A DNA stretch of 64,000 nt from Manis javanica (lineage: Eukaryota; Chordata; Mammalia; Pholidota; Manidae). The stretch is from positions 75,194,501-75,258,500 of the forward strand of contig NC_133159.1 in the NCBI RefSeq assembly GCF_040802235.1, in the 5' to 3' direction. Within the stretch, counting starts at the first letter, position 1, and the number at the start of each line of letters is the position of its first letter. Made by a program: the position numbers and the translations under genes. Under the pieces are notes generated by a model. That model was given only the letters and a program-made list of their open reading frames with translations. It made no database searches and was not told the DNA's origin. This document shows positions 13,101-28,100 of this stretch, piece by piece.

Positions 13101-16100
13101 AAAATCACATACTCAATAAATATGTTTAGAATTATTTTAACAGAAAGGTCCACAGGATAAAGTTAACCCAAAGTAATTTGGAGATGTTATCACTTATGTA
13201 TAGCAGACTATATTTGACTTGACAAGTACTTCACAGAATGATTCTAGGGATATGTCAGATGCCCAATAAATACTTTTTGAAAGAATGAGTGAATAAATGA
13301 ATGATTAAATAAAATGTGTATGACTTCTTCTTAGCTACAGCAATCAATAAAAAGAATTAAAGGCATCCAAATTGGTGAGGAAGAAGTAAAATTGTCCCTA
13401 TTTGCAGGTGACATGATACTTTATATTGAAAGCCTTAAGGCTCTACCTTAAAACTTTAGTTTAAAAAAATAAAATTGCAGAACATAAAATTAATCTAAGA
13501 TCTGTTGTGTTTCTTTACAAATTATGAACTTAGCAGAAAGGCAAATCAAGAAAAAAATCTTATTTAAACTTGCATCAGAAAGAATAAAAATACCCGGGAA
13601 TAGATCTAACCAAAGAGGTGAAAGACCTGTATCTGAAAACTGTAAGACATTGATGAAAGAAATTGAAGATGGCATAAATAAATGGAAAGATATTCCATGC
13701 TCATGGATTAGAAGAATTAATATTGTTAAAATGGCCATCCTGCCCAAAGCAATTTCAGAGTCAATGCAATCCCTATCAAAATACCAAGGACATTTTTCAC
13801 GGAACTAGAACAAATACCCTAAAATTTGTGTGGAATCAAAAAGACCCAAACAGTCACAGCAATCTTGAGAAAGAAGAACAAAGGTGGCGATATTACTCCC
13901 TGATTTTAAACCATACCACAAAGTTACAGTAATCAAAACAGTATGGTATACTGGCATAAGAACAGATACATAGAACAGTAGAATAGAATAGAGGGTCCAG
14001 AAATAAACCCATGCTTACAGGGTCAAGTAATATATGACAAAGGGGGCAAAAATAAACAATGGGGAAAAGATAGTCTCTTCAATGAATGGTGCTGGGAAAA
14101 CTGGACAGCAACATGCAAAAGAATGACATGGTATTTGTTTCTTACATCATGTACAAAAATAAATTCAAAGTTGATTAAAGACTCAAATATAAGATATGAA
14201 ACCATAAAATTCCTAGAAGAAAACAGACAATAAATTCTTCAGCATCAGCATTAGTAATTTTTGCCTGGAGTCTCCCTGGGCAAGAAGAACAAAAACAAAA
14301 TAAACAAGTGGGACAACATCAAACTAAAAAGCTTCTGCACAGCAAAAGAGACCAACATAAGTGAAAAGACAAGCTACTGAATGGGAGAATATATTTGCAG
14401 ATGACATATCTGATAAGGAGCTAATATCCAAAATATAAAAAGAACTCATAAAACTCAACACCAAATAATAGGAATAATCATAATCTGATTTAAAAATAGG
14501 TAGAGGACCTAAATAGACATTTTTCCAAAGAATACAGATGGCCAACAGGCACATAAGAAGATACTCAACATCACTAGTCATCAGGGAAATGCAAATCAAA
14601 ACAACAATGAGATATCAGCTCACATCAATCACAATGGCTAATACCAACAAGACAAGAAACAACAAGTGTTGGTGAGAATATGAAGAAAAAGGAATCCTCT
14701 TACACTACCAGTGGGAATGTAAATTGGTGCAGCCACTATGGAAAGCAGTATAGAGGTTTCTCAAAAAATTAAAAAGAGAAATGATCCAGCAATTCCATCT
14801 CTGGGAATCATCCAAAGAAAACAAAATCACTAATCTGTAAAGATATATGCACTCCTGTGTTTATTACAGCATTATTTACAGTGGCCAAAGTAGGTAACAA
14901 CCCAAATGCACATCCCAAGATGAACCGATAAAGATGAGGTGGTATATATACACAAAGGAAATATACACTAGGTGAAATAAATCAGAGAAAGACAAATACC
15001 ATATGATTTTATTTATATGTGAAATAAAAAAAAAAGAACAAAACAGAGAGCAGATTGGTAGAACTATGGGTGAAATAAGTGAAAGGGATAAAGAGGTACA
15101 AATGTCCAATTAGAAAATAAATTAGTCATGGGGATGAAAATACAGTATAGGGAACATAGCCAATAACATTGTAGTACCTTTGTATGGTGACAGATGGTAA
15201 CTATACTTACGGTGAGCATTTAGTAATGTATGTAATAGCTGAGTCGCTATGTTGTACAACCAAAACAATATAATATTCAATATCAACTATATTTTAATGT
15301 GGAAAAAGTTTATGCTTTCCAGGTGCTGTCAGTTATCCATCTTGCTAAAATAAAACTAAAAAAAGTAAAAAAAAATGAATGTAAAATGTATATGTAGTTA
15401 ATATTAAGTTAATAAATTGCAATATAATGTGGAAGCATGTAAGAATGAAGAAAGTGAAATCATGAGAAAGGTAAATGTGGATTTGAAAGCCTTCCTAGGA
15501 GGGCATGTCATTTTTTTTCCAGACACTTATTGTATAAGTATCCTTTCTCTGAAATATGTGTTATTCCAGCACTAGTAAAATATTCTACATGAAATATACT
15601 TTATAATTAGGTCATTTAAATATGGTATGTACATACAATAGAATAATATTTCAGTCTCAAAAAGGAAAGAAATTCTAACATCCTACAGCATGGACTAATC
15701 TTGATGACATTATAGTTAATGAAATAAGCTTGTCACAAAAAGACATGTAGTGTATGATATCACTTATATGAGGTTACCAATATTGAGGCAGAGAGTGGAA
15801 TGGTGGCTGCCAAGGGATGTGGGTTGCAGGTAGTAGGGAGTTAGTGTTTAATGGGTACAGAGTTTCTGATGAGGAAGGAGTTGGCAGGTGGTGATGGCTG
15901 CACAACAATGTGAATGTACTTATCGCCACAGAGCTGTGCACTTAAAAAGGGTTAAAATGGTAAATTTTAAGTTTTGCATTTTTTCTGTAACAAAATGTTT
16001 GGGTGATTTTATTTCTTATGAATCCATGTTTACTGGCTTTTCATATGATGAGTTATTTTTGTCAGCATGGAACAGGAGTGGCACATAATAAGGAACACAA

Positions 16101-19100
16101 GAAATTACAGCACAGTTTATAACCTGGAAAAGGTCTACAAGTCCCCTTTGGTCTAAAAGCATTTGGTTCAACACTGGTCCTTAAGTTTTCTTAGTGAGCT
16201 TACTCTAGTAGCTGGATTTTGAAAGGAATAACCCATGACAGACAAACACTGATCACCATTCAACCACCACCACTCACTGTTAGGATGCATCTTAATCCAA
16301 CATCAAATAAAAATTGAATTCAAGTACTGAATGAGAAGGCACAGGTGACCTTCTGCCACCCAGGCCATGGCTCCGATACCTGGAATTAGCTTCAAGGCAT
16401 CCTCCAGGTACTCATCTTCAGTGATGGGCAAGTCATCTATCTTCATCTCCAGGGTGAAATCACGAACAGTCCAAACAAAGTCTGGAAAGAAACTCACAAA
16501 CTCGATGGAGTCCTTTACCTTATCAGGTGCTGAGGAGGACTTTGCTTTGATTAGCTCTGTGAGTTCAGTCACATAGCTGAGAATGAAGCTAAGGAAGGAG
16601 AAACGCTTTACAATTTCTGGACCTGATACACACACAAAGTTTATAAATACCATTTCCTGTGCCCCCTCCTCAATCATGACAATTAAGTCACAGGGAAGTC
16701 GACAGTCTCACTTGCCATTCCTATAAACTCACAAAACTTGGTGGTTTGGTTCCTGGAAGGATATTGCAGCTGCTCCAGGGCCTGGTGGTTGATGGTGTTC
16801 ATGCTGTTGTAGATCAGGGTGCTGCTCAGAAGCACCGTCAGGGCAAAGATCCATGAGTCATTTTTAGGGTCACCCTAGAAAGCATATTAGAGCAAAAGAC
16901 CAAGGAGTCTATCGATCTTCCCATTCATTAATATATTGACTAGAACATAGTACATATGTACTAATAAGCAGTAAATGATTTCTATTACAAATTGCATGTG
17001 TCACAGTCAACATTAAAAACACAATGTATTCACGGGGCATCTTCTAAATGCTAGGCAGTATATTTGGTTGTACGGGTGCATGGTTCCATGTGACAGTCCC
17101 TGCCCTCAAATGACTTTCTGGATGAGCAGACCAATAAGTTAATTTGCAACCAAGTAAATAATCTCTGCCAGGACTTCAACCAAAGGTGATAATGTAAAAA
17201 AAAATAAAGGGGTAAATCTAATAAATGAAAAAAAGGGCCCTGTGAATGTTGAGCAAGAAGAGACTACATTTCACTGTGAAGTGACAGCAAGCAGGAAAAA
17301 TAGTGGGTTTTAAAGAAATGACAGAATGTGGACTTGTAGAAATAAAGAGATCATGCAGGTGAAACTACCCACACAAGCTGAGTCAGAATTGTTAAAAGCA
17401 GAAAAGGTGTTATGGAGTCATTCCATTTGACTGAAGCCATGTGTAAAAAATGCGTGGGTGTAGACGACAGGCTGGAAAGGAGACTCAGGACAAGATGTGA
17501 AGGACACTGAAGTTCAGCCAAACAGAATTAGATACAACCCAAATTATATCACATGTTATAAATTCAGCAAGTGGTTCTGCTGTCATCAGTCATTAGTAAT
17601 TTGGTATGTTTTGATCCCTGGAACAAATGTAATTAGATTAAAAAAAATTTTTAGGCCAAAGCACAATATAATTCAGCATCAAGAGTTCATCTTCACATTT
17701 TTTGCAGGGTTGATCAATAATTAGACTACACTTAATTCATGGGGAATTAGGTTGAGGGGCCCTGGAATAATAAGTAACAAGTTGTTAGTTTTGTTTTAGT
17801 TTGAAAAATTGCTGGTACATTCAAAGAAGGGACAAACTTGTGAAAATTCAAGCATATGATAACATGATTCATGAGGTCTAATAGATATTGTTATAGTTCC
17901 TCTTCCACCTTAGTTTTATACTTTTTTTATATTGAGAACTTTTGAACTTTTGAAGTTTTAAAACATTAAAAATTTTAACTCAGAATTTCCAAATCTTTCC
18001 TCCATCTTATTTTGCACTAATACAATGAGTCTACTGCTGCAATGTAGACACAGACTTATATAAAATGAGAAATGACTGCATTTAACACTGTAAAGACAAC
18101 ATACCTAAAATTATCCTTTTACAGTGTTTATTTGCCAAGATTGTGCATTTTACAAGTCAGTGAAGAATTAATCTTCAAAGTCCAGAAACTTAGACTAAAA
18201 CCATAAGGAATGTTCCTAGAATAACCAAAGCTTTTCTGTAGTTTATTTAAATAGACTACTTCACTCACATCCTATTTTCTATGCTGCTATAGCCAAACTT
18301 ATCAATCCACACACTTTGGTTGGTAGACCCACTGACCTGATGGGTTACAAGTTAGATAATTTGCGTGTTATTTCACCAGCAAACTTTCTCTAACCCTGCA
18401 ACTAGATTGCATCCATAGCAACCAGTACTGATTATAGTCTGTATTCGCCTCTAGGTCTTTACTGTTTTCACTGCTGTGTCTGTGGTACTTAGCACAGAGT
18501 CCTAGATTCAGCTGCTCAGTAAGTATTTCTTAAATTGTGTCAGTAACCCTGGTGTTAAAAATAAGATGAAAATCTTGCCCTAAAATACCAAAATATTTAT
18601 GCTCTCAGAGTGTAAGTTCAAAATAAGAGAATTTAACCTCATTATCCATAATTTGCATTTGTTATTTGCAGGAATATGTCACAGAAGTTGAACTAAGATG
18701 AAGTTAAAAGGCAAGGGCAGAGCTGACTTCTCAACCTTCTGTCTTACCTTTTTCACATCACCCAGGCCCTCAGTGTCCAGAAGGACCAAGGTGTGGTTCA
18801 GCTTGGTGGGGTGGGGTATACACCACATCCAGATGCCCTTAGTTTCAGATCTGACTGTGGAGCCCAGACTAAAGCCTGCAAGGAAGGAGTAAACAACATA
18901 CAGTGACATACAGTGACAAAGGATATTCCAGGAGTGACAATGGTTAAACTGGTACAATAGTAAGGGCCTAGCAGGGAGAGTAGTTGCTTTCATTTCAGGA
19001 AAGACAGTCAACACAACTGTTATACATATAAGGACTTTTTAAAGAAACACTTTGGGTCCCCTAACCCTCATACCTTTATGGGCTCAAGAGATCACATTAT

Positions 19101-22100
19101 AGATTAATGTAAAACTCTATTAGCCTGTGTATTTTTAGCTGACCCTTCAAAGGAAGGAAAAGCATGCATTCATAAGTAGAATTAGAAAGAGGGCAGAGAT
19201 GAGAACTCTGGGTTTCTATTCACCTTATGTAGTTCACCCTTTTTTTACATGGGTCGTTGTTAAGAGAAGAAGATGCTAATATGGAAAGGACAGTATTGAG
19301 GTGCCACTCTAGGCTTGTTCTCTGCAACAGTCTTCTAGTTTGGGTGTAGTGAGGACTGATTTTTGAAATGTAACCATGTAATCAGTAATGTGAGGATCTT
19401 AACACCTACATAAGTAGACAAGGTTTGTTAGATAAGAAATCATCTAAGTTTTTGAGATGGACAGTAACAAAATCAAAAATATATTTAGAAAAGTTAGTAT
19501 GGTATTGGAATAGGGGAGAAACTAGGAATTGAGATCCTGGAGTAGTTAGAAGGCTTCTGGAATTTTAGAGCTGTTATGGACTCAAGTGACCATTTAGTCC
19601 ACTGGGAGATTACCTGGTTATTACCTGATGCCATCTTGAGTAGAAAATATAAGGGACATTGTTGAAACTCCCTAAATAATATTGATCTATCATTTAAAAA
19701 ACTTGTTTAGTCCCTCAAATAAAACCTATGAATTTACTTGGGTCAGACAAGGAAAATTGTTCTCTGATGGTGGACAAGAATTCTCGTGAAAGAAAGATAA
19801 AGACAAAATATTTTGCTTAGAAGCTAATGGGAGATTGGAAAGTAAGAGGGGAGAGAGAGGGAAGGAGGAAATAAAGGTTGAGAGAGGAGGGAAGAGAGAA
19901 GGAGGGGGGAAAAGAGAGAGATTGAGAGAGATAGCGGGTTGGATGTATGGGATCCAGAGTTTAGTGGACTGCAGTTCAACCCTAGTAGTGCTGAGTCAGC
20001 GAGGAATTAATAGATTCGAAAATAATGTCTGCATGTTCTAAACAGAAAATCCTACACGACCATGGGGAGATTCTCCTAAAAAATCAATAAGAACCATAAG
20101 AAACAACCTAACCAAGTTAAAAACAAACACAAAAAACAAACTCCACACCAGTGAGTAATAAGAACATTCACATTGTGCTGAACTACAGAGTACATTGACC
20201 CTGAACTATTCTTTTTGTTTTCATAGAGACCATAACATTGAAGGGAAAGCTCAATGCTTTTTAGTAATTAACACAATCTTTGAAAGTGTTCAAGACCTAG
20301 AAGTCACTTAGAGACTTCTTGTGGCTCTTGGGATACTTACCAGTGATGACTCAACACTATACAATTGAACAAGACTTCAGACATTTATTCTCAAATAAAA
20401 AGGCATGCCTTACTATCAGAATCAGCTAAAGTAAGTGAATACTGTAGATTTATCCTAAATTTGCTGTTACTATGGGGAAGGGAGTTGAAATTTTAAGTTG
20501 ATTTAGTGTTTTTTTTTCCCTCACATTTTACATAACTAATTACAGATGATAAAAAAAAGAATGCTGTGCATCAAGTAAAATTTCAGATCTAAAGTTGGGG
20601 GGAGGGGAAACAAAGGAGAAATATAATATTTGCACTGAAAAAAATAGGAAATACAAACGTCAAATAAATAAAGGTTCTCCATTATTTATAATCAATTAAT
20701 TATTTATAGTGAAGCATATGACTATGCAGTTACCAGATTAGTAAAAGCTAAAATGTGTGACAGGAAGCAGGTCCAAGGTGGTGGCATAAAGGAGCCTGAA
20801 CACACCTCGTCCCACAAACACACTGAATCTTCATTTACACACAAAGCAATTTATTTTTATGAAGAACTGAGGCCTGAGTAACACCTTCTGAACAACAAGG
20901 AATAAAAAGACAACATTAAAAAATGGCAGGAGATACAGAGACAAGAAATGGAGGGAGCCCTACCCACAGAGTGGCCCTGCAGTAGAGAGGGATATTGCTG
21001 AGTTACAGGAGCACACACTTGCCTGCCTTTGGGCAAGGAAGAAAAGCTGTGAGTTGGAGGGTTTAAAGCCAACCATGATTATACCAGAAGGAAAGTGACT
21101 TTCAGAACTTAAGTGCCTACCAAATGGCAGGGGAACTGATGGAAACTCTGGGACTAGATATGCTAGTGAGCACCATTGTTTGCATTCCCCACAGACACTG
21201 CTAGTGTGGAAAGGAGCAAGGTGAGCACCATTGTTCATGTTTCCCATGCACATTGATTGCATGGACAAGAGCAGGGTCAGGTAATAACACCTGCTCCAGA
21301 TGTGATGGAGGTGTGATGGCCCTAAACATGCTTCTCAGAGATCTAGCAGTCCTACTAAGGTGGTACCAGTGTGATGCTCACACAGATTCACCCTACTAAT
21401 GCTGCTTCTGTCTCTGGTCACCCTGTTTTCACATTACCAGCCCAGTGCCAACTGGGGAGAACCCTGGACTGCACTCTCCATTAGCAGCCACACCATTAGC
21501 CCATTAGCATGGTCCTGGCTGGCACCCACTTAGGAGACCACTGGCCAAGCCCTCTACCTATAGTTCCCCACCAGCGAATCCTCAGAATGTTGCCTACCTG
21601 GGAGTTCTCTGGACTGTGCCCCTTGAACACTGGCTGCCAACTTGTCAGCATGGCAGCATGGCCCCAACTGGCAACCACACAATAAAGTCCCAGCCCATAC
21701 CCTGGGATCTCTGGCTCTGGGACACCATGGACTATGCCCACCAATCCTCCATCCATCCAGCTAGTTTTCCAGCTAGCCAACACTGCAAGGCACATGCAAT
21801 CTACCAAGGCGATGTCCTCACACAAGTTCACACCTTCAAGACTGGGAGAAGTAGCCCTCTTGCCTAATCTATAGAAACAAACACAGAAAGTCAAACATAA
21901 TGAGGGACACAGAGGAATATGCTTGAAACAAAAGAATAAGACAAAGCTTCAGAAAAAGAATTAAATGAAACTGTTAATCATTCTACCCAATAGAAAGTTT
22001 AATGTAATGGTTATAAAGATACTCACTAGACTTGAGAAGAGAGTGGATGAACTAATGAAAATCTTAACAGAGAGATAAAAAATATTTAAAAAAGGAACAA

Positions 22101-25100
22101 TAAATGAAGAATACAATAAATGAAATGTGAAGTACACTAGAGGGAATTGACAGTAGACTAGAGGATGCAGAATGGATCAGTGACTTGGGAAACAGAATAA
22201 TGAAGTGCAGTCAAGCTGAATAGCAGAAAGAAAAAAGAATAGAAAGAAGTGAGGATAGGTTAAGGGATCTCTGGAACAATATCAAGAATCCTAAAATTTG
22301 CATTATAGGAGTACTAAAAGAAGGAGAGAAAGCAAGGGGTGGAAAACTTATTTAAAGAAATAATAGCTGAAAACTTCCCTAGTCCAGGGAAGGAAACACA
22401 TTCAAGTCCAAGAATCACAGAGTCTCCAACAAGAAGAATCCAAGGAGGCCTATACCAAGACACATAATAAAGTATCAAAGATCGAGAGAAAGAGAGAATC
22501 TTAAAAGCAGCAAGAGGAAAGCAATGAGTTACCTACAAGGGAAACCCCATAAGGCTTTCAGGTGATTTTTTTTTCATCAGAAACATGACAAGCCAGAAAA
22601 GAATGGCATGATATATTCAAAGTGCTGAAACAAACAGACCTACAACCAAGAATACTCTACCAAGCAATGTTATCATTTAGAATTGAAGGAGAGATAAAGT
22701 TTCTCAGATAAATACAGGTCAAAGGAGCTTGCCACTACTAAACTAGCCTTACAAGAAATATTAAAGGGACTTTTTTAAAAGGAAAAGAAAAGGCCATAAC
22801 TAGAAGCAAGAAAAATATGACAAGAAAAATTTCACTAGTAAACAGATAGCAAAGATAGTAGATCAATCACTTAAAGCTAGTATGAAAGTTAATACAAAAT
22901 AGTAAAATCAATTATTTCTAAAATTAGTTCAGGGAATTACTAAATAAAAGATTAAAGAAGATATCATATACATAAAATGGGGATGAGGGGAAGTTAAAAA
23001 CATACTGCTGTTAGAATACATTTGAACTTAAGTGAACAACTTAACATGTATTGCTATATATGTAAGACATCATATATAAACCCCATGGTAACCACAAACC
23101 AAAAATCTATAATAGATATACAAAAAATAAAGAGAAAGGAATCTAACCATAACACTAAAGAAAGTAATCACTTTCTTTAAAGGGAGGAGAGCAAGAAGAA
23201 GAGATCAGAGATGAATGACAGAAACAACCAGAAAACATGTAACAAATTACAATAAGTACATGTTTATAAATAATTACTTTGAATGTAAATGGACTAAATC
23301 CTCCATTAAAATGTCAGGGTGACTGAATAGATTAAAAAAAAGAAAGACCCATCTATATGCTGCTTGCAGGAGACGCACTTCAGATCTAAAGACACATACA
23401 GACTGAAATGGAAGGGATGGAAAAAGATATTCTGTGAGAATAGAAATGAAAAAAGACAGCTGGTGCAGTAGTACTTACATCAGAGGAAATAGACCTAAAA
23501 CCAAAACTATGAAGAGACAAAAAAGGATATTATAAAATGATTAAGGGCTCAATCCAGCAAGAAGATATAACAATTAAAAATATCTACACACCCAACAGAG
23601 GAGTACCTAGATACATAGAGCAAATATTGTAGACATGAAGTGAGAAACAGACAACAATATACTAATAGTAGAGAACTTTAACACCACACTTACATCAATG
23701 GATAGATTATCCAGAGAGAAAATCAATAAAGAAACAGTGGCACATTAGAATGTCCCACTTTGAATGATGCATTAGATCAAATTGACCTAATAGATAAATA
23801 CAGAATATTCCATATAAAAACAGCAGAATAATCATTCTTTGAAAGTGTACATTCTCCAGGATAGATGAAATGTTAGGCCACAGAACAACTCTTAATAAAT
23901 TTAGTAAGACTGAATTCATAACAAGCATTTTTTTTGACCATGCAATATGAAATTGGAAATCAGTTATTGGAAAAAACAAAACACATGGAGGCTAAGCAGC
24001 ATCCTACCAAACAATCAATGAATCAACAAAGAAATTAAAGAGAAAATTAAAAATACTTGGAGAATAATGAAAATACAAACACAACAATGCAAAATCTTTG
24101 GGATGCAGCAAAAGCAGTTTGAAGAGAGAAATTTATAATTTTGCATGTCTATCTCAAGGAACAAAAATCTCAAATAAATCTAACCAACTCTTAAAGGAAC
24201 TAGAAAAAGAACAAAACCCAAAGTTAGTAGAATAAGGAAATTATAAAGTAGAAGAAGGAAATTAAAGGGAATTTATAATTATATTTGTATTTATATTTAT
24301 ATTACATTTATATAATTAATTTATATAAATATAAATATAATACAGACTAAAACATTTAGAAAAGATCAGTGAACTCAGATATGATTCTTTGAAAAGATAA
24401 ATCAATAAACATTTAGACAGACTCACAATAAAAAAAGAGCAGACTCAAATAAATAAAATCAGAAACAAAAAGGGAGAAGTTACAACTGACACCACAGAGA
24501 TAAAAACAATTATAAGAGATTACCATGAAAAATTATATGCCAAAACAGTGGACAACCTAGAAGTAGATAAATTCCTAGAAAAATACAACCTCCCAAGGTT
24601 GGCCCAGGAAAAAACAGAAAATATGAACAAACCAATTACTAGTAACAAAATCTAAGTGGAAATCAAGAACTCCCAACAAACGAAAGTTTTGGACCAGATG
24701 GCTTCACAGGAGACTCAACCAAACATTTAAACAAAAGTTAATACCTACCCTTCTCAAGCTATTCCAAAAGTTTGAGAGGTAGGAAAGCTTCCAAACTCAT
24801 TCTATGAGGCCAAAACCGCCTTGATAGCAAACCCAGACAAAGACACTACAAAAAGAAGAAAATTATAGGCCAATATCCCTGATGAACATAGATATAACAA
24901 AATATTACAGGACTGAATTCAAAAATACATTAAAAGGTCACTCACATGATCAAGTGGAATTTATTCCAGGGATGCAAGGATAGATAGTTCAATATCCACA
25001 AACCAATCAATGTGATACAGCATATTAACAAAAGGAAGGATAAAAACCATACGGTTATCTCAATTGATGCTGAGAACATTTGACAAAATCCAAGATCCAT

Positions 25101-28100
25101 TCATGATAAAAACTCTCAACTAGTGAGTATAGAGGCAACACATCTAAACATAATAAAAGCCATACATGACAAACCCACACCTAACAACATGCTCAAAGGT
25201 GAAAAGTTGAAAGTTTTTACTCTAAGATCAGGAAAAAGACAAAGATGCTTACTCTCACCATTTTTATTCATCACAGTACTGGAAGTCCTACCCATAGCAA
25301 TCAGGCAAGAAAAAGAAATGAGAGGTGTCCAAATTGATGGGGTAGAAGTAAAATTGTCACTACTTGCAGATGACTTGATACTATATAAAGAAAATGCTAA
25401 AAACTCCACCAAAAAGCTACTAGAACTAGTAAATAAATTCAGTAAAATTTCAGGATACAAAATCAATGTATAGAAACGTATTGTGTTTCTTATATACAAA
25501 TAATGAACTAAAAGAGAAATAAATTAACAAATCAACCCCATTTACAATTACATCAAACAGAATAAAATACCTATGAACAAATTTAACCAAGTTGGTGAAA
25601 GACCTGTATTCTGAAATCTCTGACATTGATGAAAGAAATTGAAGATAGGACAAATAAATGGAAAGATATTCCATGCTCATGGATTAGAAGAATTAATATT
25701 GTTGAAATGGCCATCCTGCCCAAAGCAATTTACAGAGTCAATGCAATCCCTATCAAAATACCAAGGACATTTTTCATGGAAATAGAAAAAATCCTAAAAT
25801 TTGTATGGAATCAAAAAGACCCAAACAGTCACAGCAATCTTGAGAAAGTAGAACAAAGCTGGTGGTATCACTCCCTGATTTTAAACCATACCACAAAGTT
25901 ACAGTAATCAAAACAGTATGGTATACTGGCATAAGAACAGATACATAGAACAGTGGAATAGAATAGAGGGTCCAGAAATAAACCCATGCTTACAGGGTCA
26001 AGTAATATATGACAAAGGGGGCAAAAATAAACAATGGGGAAAAGATAGTCTCTTCAATGAATGGTGCTGGGAAAACTGGACAGCAACATGCAAAAGAATG
26101 ACATGGTATTTGTTTCTTACATCATGTACAAAAATAAATTCAAAGTTGATTAAAGACTCAAATATAAGATATGAAACCATAAAATTCCTAGAAGAAAACA
26201 GACAATAAATTCTTGAGCATCAGCATTAGTAATTTTTGTCTGGAGTCTCCCTGGGAAAGAAGAACAAAAGCAAAATAAACAAGTGGGACAACATCAAATT
26301 AAAAAGCCTCTGCACAGCAAAGGAGACCAACCAAAGTGAAAAGACAAGCTACTGAATGGGAGAAGATATTTGCAGATGACATATCTGATAAGGAGCTAAT
26401 ATCCAAAATATAAAAAGAACTCATGCAACTCACACCAAAATAATAATAACAATAACAATAACAACAACAACAATAATAATAATTTGATTTAAAAATGGGC
26501 ACAGGACCTAGATAGACATTTTTCCACAGAACTACCGTACAGATGGCCAACAGGTACATGAAAAGATACTCAACATCATTAGTCATCAAGGAAATGCAAA
26601 TCAAAACGGCAATGAGATACCAGCTCACACCAATCAGAATGGCTTATATTAACAAGACAAGAAATAACAAGTGTGGTTAGAATATGAAGAAAAGGGAATC
26701 ATCTTACACTATCAGTGGGAATGTAAATTAGTGAAGCCACTATGGAAAGCAGTATGGAGGTTTCTCAAAAAATCAAAAATAGAAATACCATATGATCTAG
26801 CAATTCCATCTCTGGGAATCATCCAAAGAAAACAAAATCACTAATCTGTAAAGATATATGCACCCCTGTGTTTATTACAGCATTATTTACAGTGGCCAAA
26901 GTAGGAAACAACCTAAATGCACATCCATAGATAAACAGATAAAGATGAGGTGGTGTATATATACATTTACAAAGGAATATTACTCAGCTATAAAAAGAAT
27001 GAAATTTGCCATTTGCAACACCATAGATGTACCTAGAGGTATTAGGCCAAGTGAAATAAATCAGGCAAAGACAAATAGCATATGATTTCACTTATATGTG
27101 GAATCTAAAAAACAAAACAAGCAAACAATACTGAAACAGACTTATAAACACAGAGAACAGACTGTAGACTGCCACAGGGGAGTGTGGGAGAGTGGGTGAA
27201 ATAGACAAAGGGGAAAAAACTAGTGAGAATGTCGATATCTTGATCTGGGTGATGGTTATATACATACATACACATGTCAAAATTCATCAAGCTGTCCACT
27301 AAAATTTGTACAGTTTGTTGTATGTACCTCAATATAAAAAATTTTTTTAAAAGGCTTATATTACCAAATGGTGGTAAGAATGTGGAAAAATCTTAGTTAC
27401 TGCTAATAATCACACAAATTGTATATCAAGTTTGAAAACTGTTTCATATTATCTCGAAAGGCTGGAGACACACATACCCTGTGATCTTGCAATTCCATTA
27501 CTGGGTATAACAAATAGGTGAGGTTTGGGTCATGTATGCTAGGATATAAATAAGAAAACACTTCATAAAAAATAAAACCTGGGAATAATATCAACATCCA
27601 TCAATAATAAATGAGAAACAAATTGTGATATTTTCATACAATTGCACACTATAACCTAGTTAAAACAAATAAATTACAATACAAATAAGAATGTGGATGA
27701 TTCTTACAAACTTCTTGGTGAGAAAAACCAACAACACAAAAGAATACATACAATATAATTCCATTTTATATAGACTTTAAATGCAGGATAAATTAAACTG
27801 TGTTTTAGAAATACAGAGACTACAAAGCTATTTTAAAAAGAAAGAGGAAGAAGTGCCATGAAAATAAGAAATATTGGTAAGCACCAGTGAGACGTGAAAG
27901 GGTATATTTGGACTTGTGGGTGTTTGCACTGTTTTACTTCCTGGCCTGAGCAGTGGTTATGTGGGTGATCACTTTACATTTATTACCTTTATTGTACATG
28001 TATGTTTCACACACTCTTCTGTGTGTATTTTCACATATCAGAAAATACTAACTACAAAAAGAGAAGGTAGTATAACTTATCAAACTTTTGTTAAGAAATA

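Larger units (their letters stand above)
20760..27350 (+). mobile_element. Full-length but decayed L1 in GBP intron 2
   Basis: This is plus-strand, antisense to the gene. A GC-richer 5' UTR (20,760-21,900) is followed by ORF1 remains (about 21,960-22,800), inter-ORF sequence, ORF2 remains (about 23,260-26,990) and a 3' UTR ending near 27,340. ORF2 keeps short readable pieces: 25,123-25,473 spans the reverse-transcriptase palm with LLADDLILY in place of FADD. Stops and frameshifts are too many for activity. Confidence 0.85.

Noticed and set aside
16690-16764. A conventional GT donor for the GBP exon ending at 16,765
   Set aside because: The nearest GTs are tens of bases into the intron and would add residues foreign to GBPs and shift the join. 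The ATATCC site is the only one giving the conserved LEQLHYVTEL.
21496-21894. 132-residue minus-strand frame
   Set aside because: It lies in the decayed 5' UTR of the intron 2 L1. No recognisable protein.
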